Shown here in pieces: positions 48,282 to 60,276 of a stretch of DNA of 64,000 nt; the stretch's first letter is position 1, and every line of letters begins with the position of its first letter. Source of the stretch: Epiperipatus broadwayi (Eukaryota; Onychophora; Udeonychophora; Euonychophora; Peripatidae). The position numbers and the translations under genes are program-made. The notes beneath the pieces are model-generated. The model had not been told where the DNA came from and made no database searches. It saw nothing but the letters and a program-made list of their open reading frames with translations. The DNA is taken from NCBI GenBank assembly GCA_028023455.1, contig JAQFVV010000351.1, positions 182,001 to 246,000 of the forward strand. The letters are read 5' to 3'.

Positions 48282-49190
48282 GTGTATTGTTTCTATATAT
48301 ATATAAAGGCCTAAAACTTTTGTTTAATGAAACTTAATTTTATGTAATTTTTTTGCTTTCTTTTTATGCCACTGCATTTTTAAAATAATTAGTTAACTGT
48401 TAAAAAAATAGATATGAGAATAAAAATAATATATATAGATTAAATATGTGGGTTATAAGAATTAATAAATAACTATCTACATAGTTTAAATTTCATTCAA
48501 TATATATTTTTATGTAATGATTTGTTATAAACATAAAGTGTCAAAAATATTTATATATTTATTAAATCTTTGCATAAACTGATTATATCATTTACCATAA
48601 GATGAACTTGGAAAATAAGCTAATCTATTATTGAACATATTATTAATTGATATCTGATGTGTTTTGGCAAAATCTAAGAAAAATAAATATGATATTAATT
48701 TCTTCAGTAAAAATAATATTTTATGAAAATAAACTAATGTCCATTATAATGCATTGCAATTTCTGAGATAAATTGTGTTTATGGTAGACCTGGCAATTTT
48801 AAAGATGAGTTTTTTTCAAATACCAATAAAGTATTTTATATTTCAATACATTTATATAATTATTTCTTGCATTGTATAATGAAAAGACTGTTATTTTTCT
48901 ACATACCAATGCAGTCCAATTAGAGAAGCAGGATAATTTTGATGTATTATTATAACAGGTTCTTCTTTCCCATAGTTATGATCATACATGATCTATTCAT
49001 AACATGCAGAAAAAGTGTTATAGCACATAGCAATCTAGGAAGTATATATATATGGGAAGGGAATATTAGTCACATTTTTATATGTTTTATAATAATCTAA
49101 CACACTCATATTTATTCTTAAATATAAAAAAGTATAATTGAACAAAGAAAAGGATAATCTGCTCATAATTACTCTGTATTTTTTTATCAT
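48282..49190. other. AT-rich non-coding DNA
   Basis: No gene or repeat recognised. Confidence 0.5.
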
Positions 49191-49194
49191 TCAT

Positions 49195-49980
49195 TAAATA
49201 TGGGTGACCTTTGAGCATTCCAACATCAGATTTTCAATTGGATGGATGGTTGAAGAGTTGGAGTGTGTAGTAGATTGGAGCCTGTCCATTAAAGTATGAA
49301 GATTGTCTATCTTAATATATATCTGAGCACTTATGGTATATATGTGTGGGAGATGATAATCTGGACCAACTGATGATTGCTGGTTTAGCATGAAATACAT
49401 CTATTGGTGATTATTTGTCTTTTCAGCATATATGTGCTTGAGTGTATCAGTGTTATTATATAGAGTGGAGAGTGATGGGTCATCTGAAAGTCTGTGCTCA
49501 TATACCCTATATTACATATATAGACACAGGTATATAATAAGCCTGTGTTTCAGTTATTATATTTCATTTATAAAATTTACTAACAAATTTTACTTATTTA
49601 TAATACGAGTTATATAAAAGTAAGAAGCAAGAGTAATAAAAGAAAAAATGTAGGAGATTTGGGCTATCCATCATCAGATTTTCAATGATATGGATGGCTG
49701 AAAACTTGGAGGTTGGAGTAGATTGAAGCCGGTCCATTAAAGTGTGAAGATTTGCTATATTAATATAAAAAACTGAGTACTGATTATATATGTGTGTGGG
49801 AAATGATAATCTGGACCAACTGATGAATACTGGTTTAGCATGACATACATATATTGGTGATTATTTATCTTTTCTACATGTGTGTGGTCATGTATATCAG
49901 TTGTATGAGATAGTGTGGATAATTAGTAGATGCTTGAAAGTCTAAGTTCAAATTCCCTATATTTAAAATTTACAATAATA
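49195..49980 (+). repeat. R1 tandem pair
   Basis: Two direct units; the core 'GATAATCTGGACCAACTGAT' starts at 49355 and 49805 (450-bp period). Unit 1 is close to the copy at 11770-12150 and ends in 'GGTATATAATAAGCCTGTGT'. Unit 2 keeps a near-canonical B-box 'AAGTTCAAATTCCC' at about 49953, preceded by 'TATCAGTTGTATGAGAT' where an A-box could lie. The minus-strand open frame 49194-49400 and plus frame 49432-49617 are by-products. Confidence 0.85.
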
Positions 49981-50403
49981 ATTTTATTCATTTAATATAA
50001 TTTATTTATTTATTTATTTTTAATATGTTATTATTTGTGATTGACAAATTATTTTACAAAATCTTGAGCATGATCTGAGTGATTAAACTTTTGGACATAT
50101 GTGTGAGATCAATGATGTATAATGTGAAATAAGCAGTTATTTGCTCCTGACATTAAATTTTTATTTTTGATATGTGTAATTCAATATTTTTATAATTTAA
50201 CAGCTGCTTGTTTAGATGTTATTAATGAATTATCTATTTTAAATTATATTTTTTATATAAAATATGGTATCTGGAAATAAAAGCATAGGATATGAAAATC
50301 TCATTATGTGCATATATATATTCAAAAGAACAATCTATCATTCATTTCAATCTCCCTCCGCTTTCTAAACTAAGTTACATACAAATTTGTCTTCTTTTTT
50401 TAA

Positions 50404-50428
50404 AAAAGAAAGAAAGAAAGAAAGAAAA
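50404..50428 (+). repeat. (AAAG)n microsatellite
   Basis: About six AAAG units inside a chance open frame. Confidence 0.9.
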
Positions 50429-50556
50429 TGTGGTTCAAGAAAGAAAACTAAGTTTTGATGTTAGACAGGGATATTACTTCATTCAAATCCTACAGGACAT
50501 CCATTTATACTTTGTAAATAAAAAAGAACCCTATTAACATTTAGCAAGATCTAATT

Positions 50557-50691
50557 TGGAATACTTTTTTTTCATATGTCATAGCATCGACCGGGACGCA
50601 ATGCCCAAAACCGTCTGCAACCAACTACTTGTTTGCAAGGCGGTTGCAATGATCTCTAGGCTAACAACGCTTGAATAATCTGGAATACTTT
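50557..50691 (-). repeat. Short tRNA-derived SINE with 11-bp target-site duplication
   Basis: An 11-bp direct repeat TGGAATACTTT flanks it (50557-50567 and 50681-50691). On the minus strand the insert has a tRNA-like head ('GCGTTGTTAGCCTAGAGATC' with an A-box, then 'CCGCCTTGCAAACAAG', then 'GGCATTGCGTCCCGG'), the word 'GATGCTATGAC' and an A-rich tail next to the duplication. The same head-word-tail layout occurs at 58050-58161. Confidence 0.8.
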
Positions 50692-51339
50692 GAATGATAC
50701 TTTGAATAACACTGACTGAAATGAAGAAACAGGTTTTTTTAAATGACAGTTGAAAATTAAAAATTATAAGACTATATTATCAACCTAAATGAATTTTTAA
50801 TATTTGTCAGAAAGAAAAATGGCAATTATTTTGTTTTGGGTGAGTCTTATATTTAAAGAGTGATTTGTACTTTATTTTAAATAATTTGAATTTGTAAATA
50901 TTGTTTATTATATGGGTGTTAATTTGAAAGAAACTAATAGTTAAAAAAAGAAAGAAAGAAATTTGTCTAACTTCTCTTTACTTGTTAAAAGTATTATTTA
51001 AAAAAAAAAATCATATATCACAGTATGAATTTTATCTGTTATTAAAAAGAGGAAAAGGTAATGAAATAATGATAATCATGTAAATGCAATACATACATAT
51101 AAATTGCCTGACTCTCAAATAATGGTAGTTAAAAATGTAATTATTTCCATAAGTATCATTTGTTCATAGTTAAACTTATATTTGATTATGTAGATGGATT
51201 TATATATGCATAGTTTATTCAATGTTTAATAGTTTACATATGTTCACATCCATAGGGGAGAATACATTTCTATCAGTTTAATGAGTTAGGGATTGATCTC
51301 AAAATGAATCATCCCAGTATAAATTGTAGTTGTATTAAA
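50692..51339. other. Non-coding DNA
   Basis: AT-rich, with a short AAAG run near 50946. No gene recognised. Confidence 0.5.
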
Positions 51340-51500
51340 TTAGGTTTAGGACCAAAAGCCCATTCTTTATAATTATTATATAGACGGTTTATTCAGTTAG
51401 AGTTAGAACCAAAAAGTCATCCCTTTATAGTTCTTATTATATAAGTGGTTATGTTTAGGATTGCAAGCGTTCCTTATGATTATTGTGATAAATATAGTGA
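51340..51500 (+). repeat. Degenerate tandem repeat, period about 57 bp
   Basis: Three diverged units: 'AGGACCAAAAGCCCATTCTT' (about 51348), 'AGAACCAAAAAGTCATCCCT' (about 51406), 'AGGATTGCAAGCGTTCCTTA' (about 51460), each followed by a 'TTATTATATA'-like stretch. Confidence 0.65.
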
Positions 51501-51689
51501 TGTCTATCCCATATAAACCATATGTATGTTAAATACTAAAAGACATGTGAGTCAAATAAATGTTATATTTATGAATTCATACATGTGTAGAATTATATTT
51601 AAATACATTGAAGTCAAAATGAAACGTATAGCAAATGTATTATATTATCTATGAATATATTGATACCATGATATATAAAATTAAAGGAT

Positions 51690-51840
51690 TTTGTTAAAGA
51701 AACAAATTGCATATTAATTAATGATTATATATTGTAAATCAATTACTGTTACATGATTTGTTAATTTTATTAAAGAAAATAAATTGTACATCAGTTAATA
51801 AGTACACCTGTAAATAAATTATTATCACATGATTTGTTAC
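51690..51840 (+). repeat. Tandem duplication, period 76 bp
   Basis: 'TTAAAGAAA...ACATGATTTGTTA' occurs twice; the final 'CACATGATTTG' or 'TACATGATTTG' word is offset by exactly 76 bp (51750 and 51826). Confidence 0.8.
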
Positions 51841-54800
51841 TTTGTTTGTGTAAGATTGCATGATCTACCATCATTCATCAAAAGTAATTTACATTTTCTG
51901 TGATTTAGCCCAGCATTACAAATGGGGCTGTGTGATGGTTACATTATTATAATGAATAAAATATTATTTTAAACACACATGGTATTAATTTATTTCCTGA
52001 TGCTTAAAGCCAGAAGTTGCCTGGCTCATTTATGTAAATAAATAGAAAAAAATGTAAATAAATAAACTATGCTAAACCTGACCATTACAATATATATATA
52101 ATTAGCATATTCATTCAATATATATAGATATTGAAATTTCGATTCTCTCTCGGCATTTTTTGTAAACAAAGCTTGATGAGCTATTGGTAAAGCTCAATCG
52201 ATGATCGTAAAATGCAAGCTATAGGCATGTTAAAAAATTTTTAACTTGTTTTTGTTTATCATATATATATATAAATATTTGCAATTATAAAAAATATCAT
52301 GCATTGGATTGAATGGGTCATCATTTACTCACATCTTACTCATTTCTTTTTCCTTTTCAATGTATGCTAATATCAACTAATATAGCATTAAAAATATGTA
52401 ATAATTGGAGAAATAAACTTTTATTTTTTACATATATTCATGTAATGACATACAGTATCAAACTAGCATAAATTGCAAATGAAATTTTTTTTCTATTCAA
52501 TGATATTTATAAGAGCAAACAGAGATATTCTCAAAGAGTCATTTTAATTGGTCTATATATGTACAATAGTTTAATGCACTAAGAAATAATGTAAATGAAC
52601 ATGAAGAAATGTCATCTTCAATCACAATATGTAAAACATTTATTATCTGGTGACTATATTTTGTGAAAAAAATTACTCAATTGCTCTGCAGGAGTACATC
52701 TTGAGAACAACACCTCATATTTAGATGCTTTGGAGCATTGTCTGCAATCCACATTAATTCAGAAATCATTCATTTTATTTGATCTGTGTTGTGCTGTTTT
52801 GTATAAATCAGTGTATTATAATATGGTTCATCTTTAATTAAAACAGAGCTATCAAATTTGTAATATTAATTAAACTTTGAATAAAAATTTTGTATCATAA
52901 TATGTAATTAATATATTTAAAAATAATATAAATAAGACTGTAGAGATGTCAGCTGCACTTCTTGTTCATGAAAATTTATTTGGTCATCATCCCATATTGA
53001 TTGCTGTTGATTCTCCAAAGCAGCCATTGATAAGATTTTATTTATGTAGAGTGATGGACCAATTTAAACTCTTGTGTATAGCATCCCAATAATACATGTT
53101 TTTAAAGCAAGGTATAAATTAAAGTGAATATTTTTATGAATAAATGAAGAAAAAAAACCTATCTGATGCATTCATGTATACACCTGCTAATTATGCAGGC
53201 AGTATATATTTTTCAAGAATGATTGCTACATATTTATTGAATTGTAAAAGATAAAGGTTTTACTTTAGCATATTTGTTGAGAAATTTAAACTTTTTAAAA
53301 TCATGAATCTTTGTACTTACTTAATTTAATTGAAGCTTAATATATATATAACTAGTCTACATTTACTGCAACAACATTATATAACAAAAGTTTCCTTTAA
53401 TCACTACGATTTTATTGGCATATCTTTAAACAAAATGTATATATATATCCAAACATTCACATGTTAACAGAAAAGCTTATTAACCTAATATAATAATATT
53501 CACATTCTGTTAAGGTGATCTCTACAGATAAAAGATGAATTTTTTTGATTGTGTTAATAATAGATTGTGAATATTCCATTGGTTTATTAGGATCTGACTG
53601 TTATCACATGAATTATGTTAGAAAACCATTTATCTATTGATGATTTATTATTTATTGCAATTGAAAGTGATACTATAGAATTATGAAAGATGATATTTGG
53701 TCTTACCAAAGTTGATGAAAGAATTAGTTCTTCAAAATAATAGTTTTTTATGGCTGCTCTTCTATTAACATATCTTTAATTGACTCAGTAAAAAAGAGAG
53801 AAATTTATATAATACTAATTTTCATATTCCTTTTTTTTATTACAATAATTGCACATTTTTAAATTTAAAATCCTATTATTTTTATAGTCTAGAAATATTT
53901 AAAAGATATTATACATAAATCAAAAAAAGTAAAATTTAAAACATAATTGAATTTTCAAAAGACAAAATATTTAAACTCTTTGTTAAAGCATTTTAGTTTA
54001 TTATAGAAACTATGCACAGTATTAAACTATTATTAAATATTTACAGATATATATATATATATTCTCTACTCATAAACTGTGAGAAAAAGACATGTCTTTT
54101 TCTGTCAATAAGAATTTAATTTCTATTTATATATTGAAATAAATCGGTTATCATTCCGACTTGACTCTTTTTAGTTCATTATTGATATGACAAGACTTTT
54201 TATAAATTTTATTCTTTAGAAATATTATAAAGAGATTATTAAAGTAAAAACAATAATTTTTAAACTTTTCTAAAGCATATACTTTAAAATAATTTAAAAA
54301 ATGATATTTCATTTTTGCATTATTAATATTTTTACTCAATTTTAATATGCAAGAGGTTTGGTTGATCAGTCCAAATTTTTCATTTCTTTCATTTTTTTAA
54401 ATAAACTCAAAATTTGAAATTATTATTTACTATATAGTAATAAAATTGAGCTGAGAATTAAAGACAAAATAATGGAAGATATAATAAACTAGTATTTGTC
54501 ATATTAAATTAAAATGTATAATTTTAAAATATTACTATATATATATTAAAATTTTAATAAATAAAATATCTTTACTTTTAATTATTGAAAGCTTCCATTG
54601 CATATAAACTATAATAAATATCAATATATATAATTTATTCCTATAGTTATGTTTTAAAAAAATAACTTTTTAAAAAATATTTAGATAATGTTCAAAGAAG
54701 AGTAACTGGTTATTTTCACTACATTAACTTAATTAAGTGTAATAAAAACGTTTCACTTCATTAATTCAATTAAGCGTAATAAACCATGGTATATATCAGC

Positions 54801-55910
54801 ACACAAAAAAAATAAAAAGTGAAAAAATAATTACATTTTTGTATACGTAAAAAATATAAATATTTTTATACTTATTACAAAAATAATAAAAATTAATTCA
54901 CCAAACTTATTTAAGATAATTTTATTTAATTTTTTTTTGAAAGGGGGTGGGGGTGGAGTGATGAGAGGTCCCATTCACAAATAATAACTTTTGAATTTTA
55001 ATTTTATAAAATTTTATTTGAAAAAAATTTCAATTTAACCTAAAACTACTGTTCACCTAATAATGCATGTTAATGTAGGAAATATATAAACAATATGCTG
55101 CAATACGATTTTCTCCGTTACCCCCTTTTATCTTTCCTGATTTAAAAGGACTGCTACACTGATGAAAGCAATTTAACGGAATCTAGAAGATATTAGATTA
55201 TCTCTATCTTAAAGAAAGAAATCTCAGATTTTTATAATACTGACAAATATGTTAACAATGGATGTTTATTACTTATCGTGTTCATTGGGATAGAAAAGTA
55301 TCAAAATTAATACCATAATAGGTTTGACAGCACCTTAAAACATTTTTACATGACATAAAGAAGGCTTAGAATGTTTCCCCTCAGATATTTGGATTATACA
55401 GATTAATAAATAGACGCATAACTATCATTAACTGGAGAGTTAAAAATTACATTAACATGAGTTGGTTAGATAATTTCAAAGTGCTGACTATAAAAACGAA
55501 AAGTCATTTTCATTATTTATGGAGGAAACGGAATTTATCACATTACTATTAATTCAAAGTCCTTGATCTTTTGATGGTAGTATATATTTTTATATTTTCT
55601 AACTAAATTAAGTTTTATCATCATCATTTTTTGTCAGTATTAATCCACTGATGAATGATATTCCCAAGTTTAATCCACATTTTTGATCCATAGCATCTCC
55701 TCTCAAAATCAAACAAGTAAACTTCATTATTTCATCTATTCATCTCACATGATCATCTGTTTCTAAGTCTTTTACAATATCTTGAAATCTAATCTAAAAC
55801 TTCAACATCCATCTATGAACATCTCTTTTAATAATAAGTTTAACCCAACTCCAATTTAGTTTTTTGTTCTTTCAATGGTATTAGTAATATCTTAATAATA
55901 TTTGTTAATC
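51841..55910. other. Long AT-rich non-coding stretch
   Basis: No gene recognised. A D-arm-like hairpin 'GAGCTATTGGTAAAGCTC' lies at about 52179-52196 without a supporting T-arm. (TA)n runs occur at 52090, 52260, 53341 and 54045. A G-rich word 'GGGGGTGGGGGTGG' lies at about 54943-54956. Confidence 0.5.
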
Positions 55911-55914
55911 ATTT

Positions 55915-57060
55915 ATTAAACTAGAGATTATCCAATAATGAATAATATTTCTGTAGTGTAATTTTCACTACACCATTCTCATGTAAAGTTAGGGACTGGT
56001 TTCTATTTACATTCAACACTTTGTGAACATATGCTCAAAAACATGTGGAAAAGATCTATGACCTTCAAGGAGCACATTCTGTGCTGAAATAGCATTCATC
56101 AGCTGACCCAGATTACAGTCTCTTAAAAACATCTTTATCATTGTTCAGTATATATATAAAATTACTGCAATTTAATTGATAAATGTCAAATGTGCTGTTT
56201 TCACAACTTTGACACAAATCACTTGATTGAAATATATTAATAATTTTTATTAGTCATTTATTAGATTAAAGATTATTCAATAATTAATAGCATTTTTGTA
56301 GTATACTTTTCACTATACTACTCTCATGCAAATTAGGGCTGGTTTCTATGGACTGCAAAAACATTATTCATTATTGGATAATCTCTAGTCTAATGACTGA
56401 CTAATAAAAGTTATTAATTCAGTGATTTGTGTCAAATTTGTAAAGGCAGTACATTTGACACATCAAATAGCTGTAGTAATTTGCTATATATATATATACT
56501 CTATAATGATAAAGATATGTGTAAGATATTATGGACTGGGCTAACTGATGAGGTTCAGCATGAAATGTGAATCTTCAGGATCATAGATCTTTTTCACATG
56601 TCATTGGTTATAATTATATCCCTCTAAAAGGTGTTAAAAGCAGGTAGAAACCAGTCCATATCTTACATGAGAATAATTATACTACAAAAATATTATTCAT
56701 TATTGAATAATCTTTAGTCTAATGGATGACATATAAAAATTATTATTATACTTTTATTAAGTGATTTGTATCAAAGTTGTGAAAACAGCACATTTGACAC
56801 TTATCAATTAAATTGTAATAATTTACTATATATATAATGAACAATGGTAAAGATATGTGTAAGTGATTGTGGTCTGGGCCAAGTGATGAGTTCTGGTTTG
56901 GCACAAAATGTGAACCTTGGGAATTATAGATCTTTTCCACATCTTTGGTCATATGTTTATGGTTACATTCCTTCACAAGTTGTTAAAAGCAGATAGAATG
57001 GTGTAGTGAAAATTACACTACAGAAATATTATTCATTGTTAGTAATATCTGTTCTAACCA
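55915..57060. repeat. R2 array: one inverted and two direct units of about 340-380 bp
   Basis: Unit 1 (55915-56290) is inverted; units 2 (about 56363-56697) and 3 (about 56698-57045) are direct. Landmarks in direct orientation: 'TTATTCATTATTGGATAATC', 'CACATTTGACACTTATCAAT', '(T)GGGCCAAGTGATGAGTTCT', 'ATAGATCTTTTCCACAT', and ends containing the near-palindrome 'GTAGTGAAAATTACACTAC' (57000-57018; its complement at 55954-55972). The central part ('ATTATGGACTGGGCTAACTG', 'TTCAGCATGAAATGTGAA') is recognisably the R1 core. The open frame at 56746-56976 is a by-product. Confidence 0.8.
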
Positions 57061-58040
57061 TGTATTTCGTTTTTGATCTCTTCTTGTTTTATATATTTTA
57101 CTTGTATTTCTATTTACAGAAATACATTTATCATTAAAATTTTCTAATAAATGATTACGTTTAATAATAAGCAGAAAAGAAGACAATATGACAAGTTTTC
57201 ATGAATATCATATAACAAGAATTGAATTTTTAAAATTAATATTTTCTGATAGCAAATGAAAATTGTCTAAAAACAATTCAGGATTACACAACAATGTGTG
57301 ACTAAAATAACCCAGAAAAGTAAAATCTTGATATAGTAATAAATAAATGAATAATTTATTCTCGCGTGGAAAATTGTATGACTTACAATTAAATAAATAA
57401 AACATCTAACCAATACTGGCGAGTTGTTTGTTTTGTTTTTATTTCACATATTTGCAAGATAGTTTACTTTTTTCAATATCTCATAATGTGTGCGTGGTAG
57501 AATGAATAATTCATTTACTTGTAGTTTCACTGGCAATAAATAATTAAAAGAAACTATTTGTTAGCATTTCTTAATTTGCAGTTGTTTTGTTTTTAAAAAA
57601 AAAATGGCGAAACTTTCGTTTTCTACCAAATAACTGATTTTTTCTTTTATTTAAATTTAATTTTTTAGTATCTATTATTTGCTTTTATTTTCTCGCAATA
57701 TGGGTATCACAAACTGGTTTGAATCCAAACTGGATAAAACTTTTGTGTTTTTTAATCAGGCTTAGAATTTTTAAAAAAAAATATACAACCTTTAAACAAC
57801 ACGAATAACTGACTTATTTTATATTGATGAATAAATATCTATATATTTTTAACTAGAGCATTTGGCAAGATTAGCAAGTAATGACTTCTCCACTATTTTT
57901 TATAAGAGTTATTAGAGAAACTTTTACTCTCCAGTAGAATATTATAAAGCTCTTTTCAGCCATATTTATTGTGTATTGTCTTAAAAAGTGTATAATTGTA
58001 AGTATATTTATCACTGGTAATCAACATGTTAATATGATGT
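57061..58040. other. Non-coding DNA
   Basis: No gene recognised; the minus open frame 57208-57405 is AT-rich and unassigned. Confidence 0.5.
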
Positions 58041-58170
58041 AAATAATTGTCTTGCATTGGTGGTCGAGAGGTCAGCGCGATTGCCTTGCACTTGCAGGCA
58101 GTTGCCCGGGTTGCGGGTTCGCGTTCCAGCCAATGCTATGACACTTAAAAAAAAAATTAAAAAATAATTG
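58041..58170 (+). repeat. Short tRNA-derived SINE (class II tRNA-like head) with 9-bp target-site duplication
   Basis: The head, 58054-58136, is 83 nt with a perfect 7-bp acceptor stem GCATTGG/CCAATGC. It has an A-box-like 'TGGTCGAGAGGTCAGCGC' as in Leu/Ser tRNAs and a canonical T-loop start in 'GGGTTCGCGTTCC' (B-box). The anticodon arm ('GCCTTGCACTTGCAGGC') lacks U33 and has a mismatch, so it is not a working tRNA. Then come 'TATGACACTT' and an A-rich tail. AAATAATTG flanks the insertion (58041-58049, 58162-58170); the repeat is AT-rich, so less decisive than that of the 50.6-kb copy. Confidence 0.75.
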
Positions 58171-58442
58171 AAGTTAAAATTAAAGACTATGTTATAATTG
58201 GCTTATAAATTTTTTTAGTTTGATTAATTTAAATATTTATTAAATGTGCTTTTAATCATTCTAATTATGATGACTTTTTATTTTAGTTACTCTAGCATTA
58301 GTCCAAGTTTACCAAAATAGTTAGTTCAATTTAATTTCCATCAAATTTGTTTTCTGGTGTTTATCCTCATCATGAAAGACTTGAAATTATAAACTGAAAA
58401 CAATATAGTTACCGATCTGCTAATCATATTTAACTTTTTTTT
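58171..58442. other. Short non-coding spacer
   Basis: AT-rich; nothing recognised. Confidence 0.5.
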
Positions 58443-58454
58443 ACTATAAAGCTA
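58443..58454 (+). repeat. Target-site duplication of the RTE element, left
   Basis: ACTATAAAGCTA, identical to 60277-60288. Confidence 0.9.
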
Positions 58455-58640
58455 GTTCACAGTTATACTTTCTTATATCATTTTCAACTCTTTTCTGCAC
58501 CATTTTACATAATTCAAGATATTCAATTCTTTTTAATACATCATTTTTGTATATCTTCATATTCCTTCTTTTCTTCATAAATTCTCTAGTCTCAGTAGAA
58601 ATTTTATTAGTCAATTGCTGCTTTTTTCTACCAGCTATCT
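58455..58640 (-). pseudogene. Inverted 5' segment of the RTE element
   Basis: The minus strand reads 'GRKKQQLTNKISTETREFM', then 'RIEYLELCKMVQKRVENDIR' and 'KYNCE', the Lys/Arg-rich region that in RTE proteins links the endonuclease to the reverse transcriptase. Its C-terminal end runs into the target-site duplication at 58454. Its natural continuation ('VAVEENKSLKNVKQH') is found on the plus strand from about 58648, on the other side of the segment. Confidence 0.85.
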
Positions 58641-58644
58641 TTGT

Positions 58645-60265
58645 TGCTGTAGAAGAAAATAAAAGTCTCAAGAATGTTAAACAACATTTTGGTATTGGTA
58701 GGAAATTTATATCTGCAATAAGAAAAAAAGATGGAATTATTACTAAAAAGAGAGATGCCATCATGAAATAGGTAAAAGATTTTTATCAAGAATTATATAG
58801 TAATAAAGAACAAGTACCTCCCATATCTATTACATCTTCCGAATTGCCCAGAATTTTAAATAAAGAAATGAGACATGCAATTAAATGTATAAAAAAAGGA
58901 AAGGCTCCAGGAAATGGTGGAATTATAATTGATATATTAAAAGAAGCAGGTGAAGAAATAGAATTTTTTTTAGCAAAGTTATATACCAAATGTTTAAATG
59001 ATAAAGATGTACCAGATGATTGGAAGAATGCAGTAATAATATTAATATTTTAAAAAGGTGATAAAGAAGATATCAGAAATTACAGACCTATCAGCCTTTT
59101 ATCAGTTTTATATAAAAATTTTACCAAGATAATTATTACTCGTCTTCAGAGAACATTGGATTTCCACCAACCAAGAGAACAAGCTGGATTTAAAAGTGGT
59201 TTTAGTACAGTAGATCATATCCAGGTATTGAGAGAAGTTATAGAAAGGACAAATGAATATGAGTTGTCATTATCTTTTGGATTTGTAGATTATGAAAAGG
59301 CATTTGATTTTATAAACATTTCTTCAGTGATTAAAGCATTGGATCATCAAGGTATAGATTCAGGATATTGTCATATTCGACAAGGTGACTCCATATCTCC
59401 AAAACTTTTTACAGCAGTGCTGCAAAAAGTATTTTGTGGATTAAAATGGGAAACTAAAAGAGTGAAAGTAAATGGAGATTATTTAAGTCATTTAGATTTC
59501 GCAGATGATGTAGTTGTTTTTGCAAATAATGCTTCAGAGCTGCAGGAAATGTTGCAGGAGTTATCAGATGAAAGTAGGAAAGTAGGACTAAAGATAAATG
59601 TTAAAAAGACTAAAGTAATGTTTAATCAATTTGCTCAAAATATGAAAATAAAGATTGATTATGATGAATTAGAAAAAGTTAACAGTTACAAATACCTTGG
59701 TCAGATTATTAATACAGATGGAAACATAATGGAGGAAATTAATCATATAATTAAACTTGGTTGGAATGCTTTTGGTAGAAATAACTTGATACTAAAAGGA
59801 AATATGCCTATGTGTTTGAAAAGGAAGGTTTTTAACAAATGTGTTTTACCAGTTCTTACTTATGGAACTGAGACTTGGACACTTAATAGAAGAGCAATAC
59901 AGAGACTTCAGACCACTCAAAGAAGTATGGAGAGATGTATGTTGGGAATAACAAAAAGAGATTGAAAATGCAATGTATGGGTAAGAGAACAAACAGGTGT
60001 TACTGATCTCATTGAAAAAATTAAAAGATCGAAGTGGAGTTGGGCTGGACATATTGCTAGAAGAGATGATAATAGATGGACAATTGAAATTTTAAACTGG
60101 ATTCCAAGAAATTGTAAAAGATCCAGAAATAGACCACATGTGAGATGGATGGATGAAATAAGAAAGTGTGCAGTGGTGTTGTGGAGAAGAGAAGCTAAAG
60201 ATCAGAGAAGATGGATTAAACTTGGAGAGACCATCATCCTGCAGTGGATTGATAATGGTAGATGA
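58645..60265 (+). pseudogene. RTE-type reverse transcriptase and C-terminal domain, disrupted
   Basis: Order on the plus strand: 'VAVEENKSLKNVKQH', 'VKDFYQELYSNKEQV', 'AIKCIKKGKAPGNGG' (usual K-x-x-K-A-P-G-x-D-G), 'NYRPISLLSVLYKNF', 'REQAGFKSGFSTVDHIQVLR', motif A 'FGFVDYEKAFDFI', motif B 'IRQGDSISPKLFTAVLQ', motif C 'LDFADDVVVFA' and 'VGLKINVKKTKVM'. Then come 'YLGQIINTDG', 'YGTETWTLNRR', 'GHIARRDDNRW', and a final 'RWIKLGETIILQW'. Lesions: stops at 58769-58771, 59051-59053 and 59963-59965 (the last fits a CGA to TGA change) and a deletion between motifs A and B after 'ALDHQGID'. The disruptions are few, so the copy is fairly recent. Confidence 0.9.
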
Positions 60266-60276
60266 TGATGATGATG

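Larger units (their letters stand above)
58455..60276 (+). mobile_element. RTE-type LINE insertion, 5'-truncated with 5' inversion
   Basis: Bounded by a 12-bp direct repeat. The 3' end is a short GAT/ATG microsatellite (60260-60276), as commonly seen in RTE-class elements. From about 58645 to 60265 the plus strand encodes the reverse transcriptase and C-terminal part. The left 190 bp (58455-about 58640) encodes, on the minus strand, the protein segment that should come directly before it. This is the layout of a twin-primed LINE insertion. The endonuclease domain is missing. Confidence 0.9.

Noticed and set aside
52175-52215. tRNA gene suggested by a perfect D-arm-like hairpin GAGC...GCTC
   Set aside because: No T-arm or B-box on the same strand at the right distance and no acceptor stem.
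54930-54965. G-quadruplex from GGGGGTGGGGGTGG
   Set aside because: Only two or three G-runs are present; too short to form a confident four-run quadruplex.
11311-57060. CRISPR array
   Set aside because: Repeat units are hundreds of bases long, diverged and in mixed orientation; spacing and organism type do not fit.
58054-58136. Functional tRNA gene
   Set aside because: Acceptor stem is perfect, but the anticodon arm is mispaired and lacks U33, and an A-tail with target-site duplication shows it is a SINE head.
58444-58764. Single 106-codon minus-strand gene
   Set aside because: Only the part below about 58640 is meaningful (inverted RTE segment); the rest is antisense to the RTE reverse transcriptase.
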